From the IMG/VR virus record IMGVR_UViG_3300023210_000073, positions 1 through 41,813 of that record: a stretch of 41,813 bases of DNA. The stretch is one strand, 5' to 3'. The notes under the pieces are model-generated. The model saw only the letters and a list, made by a program, of their open reading frames with translations, had not been told where the DNA came from and ran no database searches. Position 1 is the first letter of the stretch; each line of letters opens with the position of its first letter. This document shows positions 40,475 through 41,813 of the stretch, piece by piece. A program made the translations under genes and the position numbers. The DNA comes from a virus.

Positions 40475-41813
40475 TCATTCTCATATTTGAAATTACACAA
40501 TCTGCAGATATAATTGTTGATACTACACTTACTGCATTCTTAAGAGCTGACTTGGTTACAAGTACAGGATCTATGATACCAGCTGAGATCATCGTGGCTC
40601 TTTCACCAGTTACAACATCAATTCCGTAACCTTCGTGATCTTCGTATCCATCTAGCATAGTTATACCAGCATTGTCAAGTACAGTGTAGAAAGGAGCTTG
40701 AATAGCTTTTAGTAGTATCTTTTCACCTACCGCTTTAGCGGGGATTTTTTGAGAGGCATTAAGTAATGCTACACCTCCGCCGGGCACGATACCTTCTTTT
40801 AGTGCTGCTTTTGTAGCATAGATAGCATCTTCTATTCTATCTTTCTTTTCTTTAAGCTCAACTTTAGAATCAGCACCTACTTTTACCATACCTACTGATC
40901 CTGACAGCATAGCTAGTCTTTGCCTGTGTTTCTTTTGTATAAACGGGTTTTTCTCCCATTTATCTATAGTCTTATTAATACTAGCAATTCTCTCCTCCAT
41001 TTCCTCTTCTGGAGTATCTATCGTGAGAACTGTATTTTTATCATCAGTAATTGCAGTATAAGCTTCTCCTAAGCAATCTATATCTATAAGATCTAAATCA
41101 TCACCTAGTTGTTCGTTGATTACTTTAGCGCCAACAAGGAATGCAAGATCAGCTACGGTATCGTCTTTAGTAGGACCAAAGCCTGGTAAATCAACGATGT
41201 TTACTTTAATGTTACCTTTTACCTTGTTCATAAGTAAAGCAGCTTTAACTTGTTGTTCTACCGGAGCAACGATCAATAAAGATCTCTTGTGCTTTATAAC
41301 ATGTTCTAATACTGTTTGTATTTTTCTGATGTTAGGTATTTCTGAAGATACTATTAATACTAATGGGTTATCAAGCTCACATATCTGCTTGTCCTTATCA
41401 GTAACGAAATGTGGAGATGTGAGTCCTGAATCTACCTGCACGCCGTCAACTACTTCGACGTATGTCTCTTCAGTTGGAGACTCTTCCATTAATACCACAC
41501 CATCTTTACCTACTTTAGTATAAGCTTCCGCTATAATCTTTCCTAGTTCTGTATCATTATTACAACTTATTGAACTAACAGATTCGAGCATATCGCCTTC
41601 GATCTTGACAGAAATCTTATCTAGGTAATCATTTACCTTCTTAAGACCGGATTTAATCCCATCTTTCACTTCTCTTATAGTTACACTTTTCTCGCAACTA
41701 TTAACTTCTTTTAACAATGATTCAGCAAGGACGGTAGCTGTAGTAGTACCGTCACCTGCTTCTCTCACTGTATTTCTAGCAGCCTCCTTAATTAAGGTAG
41801 CCCCCATGTTTTC
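40458..41813 (-). CDS. groEL: Phage chaperonin GroEL (N-terminus beyond window)
   Basis: At least 451 residues; the open frame continues beyond the right edge because the first in-window codons (E-N before the first ATG) correspond to the ENMGA segment near residue 67 of E. coli GroEL. Seen: EAGDGTTTATVLA (nucleotide binding and the Asp in the DGTTT loop), apical-domain SPHFVTDKDK and LPGFG, KVELKEKKDRIEDA, GIVPGGGVALL, and SAGIIDPVLVTKSALKNA with the second catalytic Asp. The region around ASQKIPAKAVGEKI..LDGYEDHEGYGID is shorter than in host GroEL, and the C-terminus (MRMNESNQ) has no GGM tail. It folds virion proteins in the host cytoplasm. Confidence 0.95.
   Translation of the reverse strand, partial: ENMGATLIKEAARNTVREAGDGTTTATVLAESLLKEVNSCEKSVTIREVKDGIKSGLKKVNDYLDKISVKIEGDMLESVSSISCNNDTELGKIIAEAYTKVGKDGVVLMEESPTEETYVEVVDGVQVDSGLTSPHFVTDKDKQICELDNPLVLIVSSEIPNIRKIQTVLEHVIKHKRSLLIVAPVEQQVKAALLMNKVKGNIKVNIVDLPGFGPTKDDTVADLAFLVGAKVINEQLGDDLDLIDIDCLGEAYTAITDDKNTVLTIDTPEEEMEERIASINKTIDKWEKNPFIQKKHRQRLAMLSGSVGMVKVGADSKVELKEKKDRIEDAIYATKAALKEGIVPGGGVALLNASQKIPAKAVGEKILLKAIQAPFYTVLDNAGITMLDGYEDHEGYGIDVVTGERATMISAGIIDPVLVTKSALKNAVSVVSTIISADCVISNMRMNESNQ

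Noticed and set aside
1-41813. tRNA genes, CRISPR arrays, insertion sequences and integrase
   Set aside because: None found on reading both strands; coding density leaves little room, and no repeat-spacer pattern or transposase motif was seen.

Overview
The window looks like the structural and morphogenesis half of a tailed double-stranded DNA phage, probably marine and infecting a member of the Bacteroidota. All 28 supported protein genes lie on the minus strand and are tightly packed, so transcription runs from high to low coordinates. The phage assignment rests on a recognisable terminase large subunit, portal, major capsid protein, ring/stabilisation proteins and tail or receptor-binding proteins in order. 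Three things point to a Bacteroidota host: AT-rich leaders in place of Shine-Dalgarno sequences, Cys-rich GCTD...DGSC repeats typical of marine Flavobacteriia, and a capsid block whose order and protein style (TerL about 740 aa, portal about 800 aa, acidic scaffold-like protein, MCP about 500 aa, ring proteins, long stabilisation protein) resembles Crassvirales. The Crassvirales link and the host are inferences made without any search. No replication genes, integrase, tRNA or CRISPR array were seen.

In transcription order: (1) 41813-39773 starts inside a phage chaperonin GroEL, overlaps GroES (groEL first, the reverse of the usual bacterial order), then a small unknown protein. (2) 39766-38126 holds a winged-helix-like protein, an HExxH metallopeptidase, a holin-like membrane protein and a small virion-type protein. 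(3) 38126-33254 has two large LamG/carbohydrate-binding-module proteins, probably receptor-binding or decoration proteins, followed by a HeH/SAP-like protein whose reading frame is broken by a +1 shift. (4) 33228-31544 has small proteins, among them a basic repeat protein and a 196-residue protein that I read as a tandem GroES-like double barrel. (5) 31535-22222 is the head module: a probable structural protein, TerL, portal, scaffold-like protein, MCP (followed by a strong hairpin terminator), then two conserved unknowns. (6) 22212-9079 is the connector and tail module: two ring/adaptor-type proteins, a 2,899-residue stabilisation protein fused to a Cys-rich and fibronectin-like adhesin, two further structural proteins and a GNAT-like acetyltransferase. 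(7) 9074-1 encodes likely ejected or internal virion proteins: a Gln-rich protein with a Peptidase_S74-like end, a 596-residue unknown, and a giant polyvalent protein (more than 2,141 residues, running off the left edge) with an HELLH protease motif, five FS[KR]S linker motifs and a HAD-type DFDDT motif.

Together the genes describe capsid assembly with phage-supplied folding help (GroEL/GroES plus a possible second co-chaperonin), DNA packaging, a short-tail-type connector with an elaborate adhesive surface, and a large protein cargo that may be delivered with the DNA. The most unusual points are the reversed groEL-groES pair with a second candidate co-chaperonin, the repeated FS[KR]S motif in the giant protein, the stabilisation-protein/adhesin fusion, the frameshifted gene near 33,719, and one carbohydrate-binding-like module that appears in three different virion proteins.
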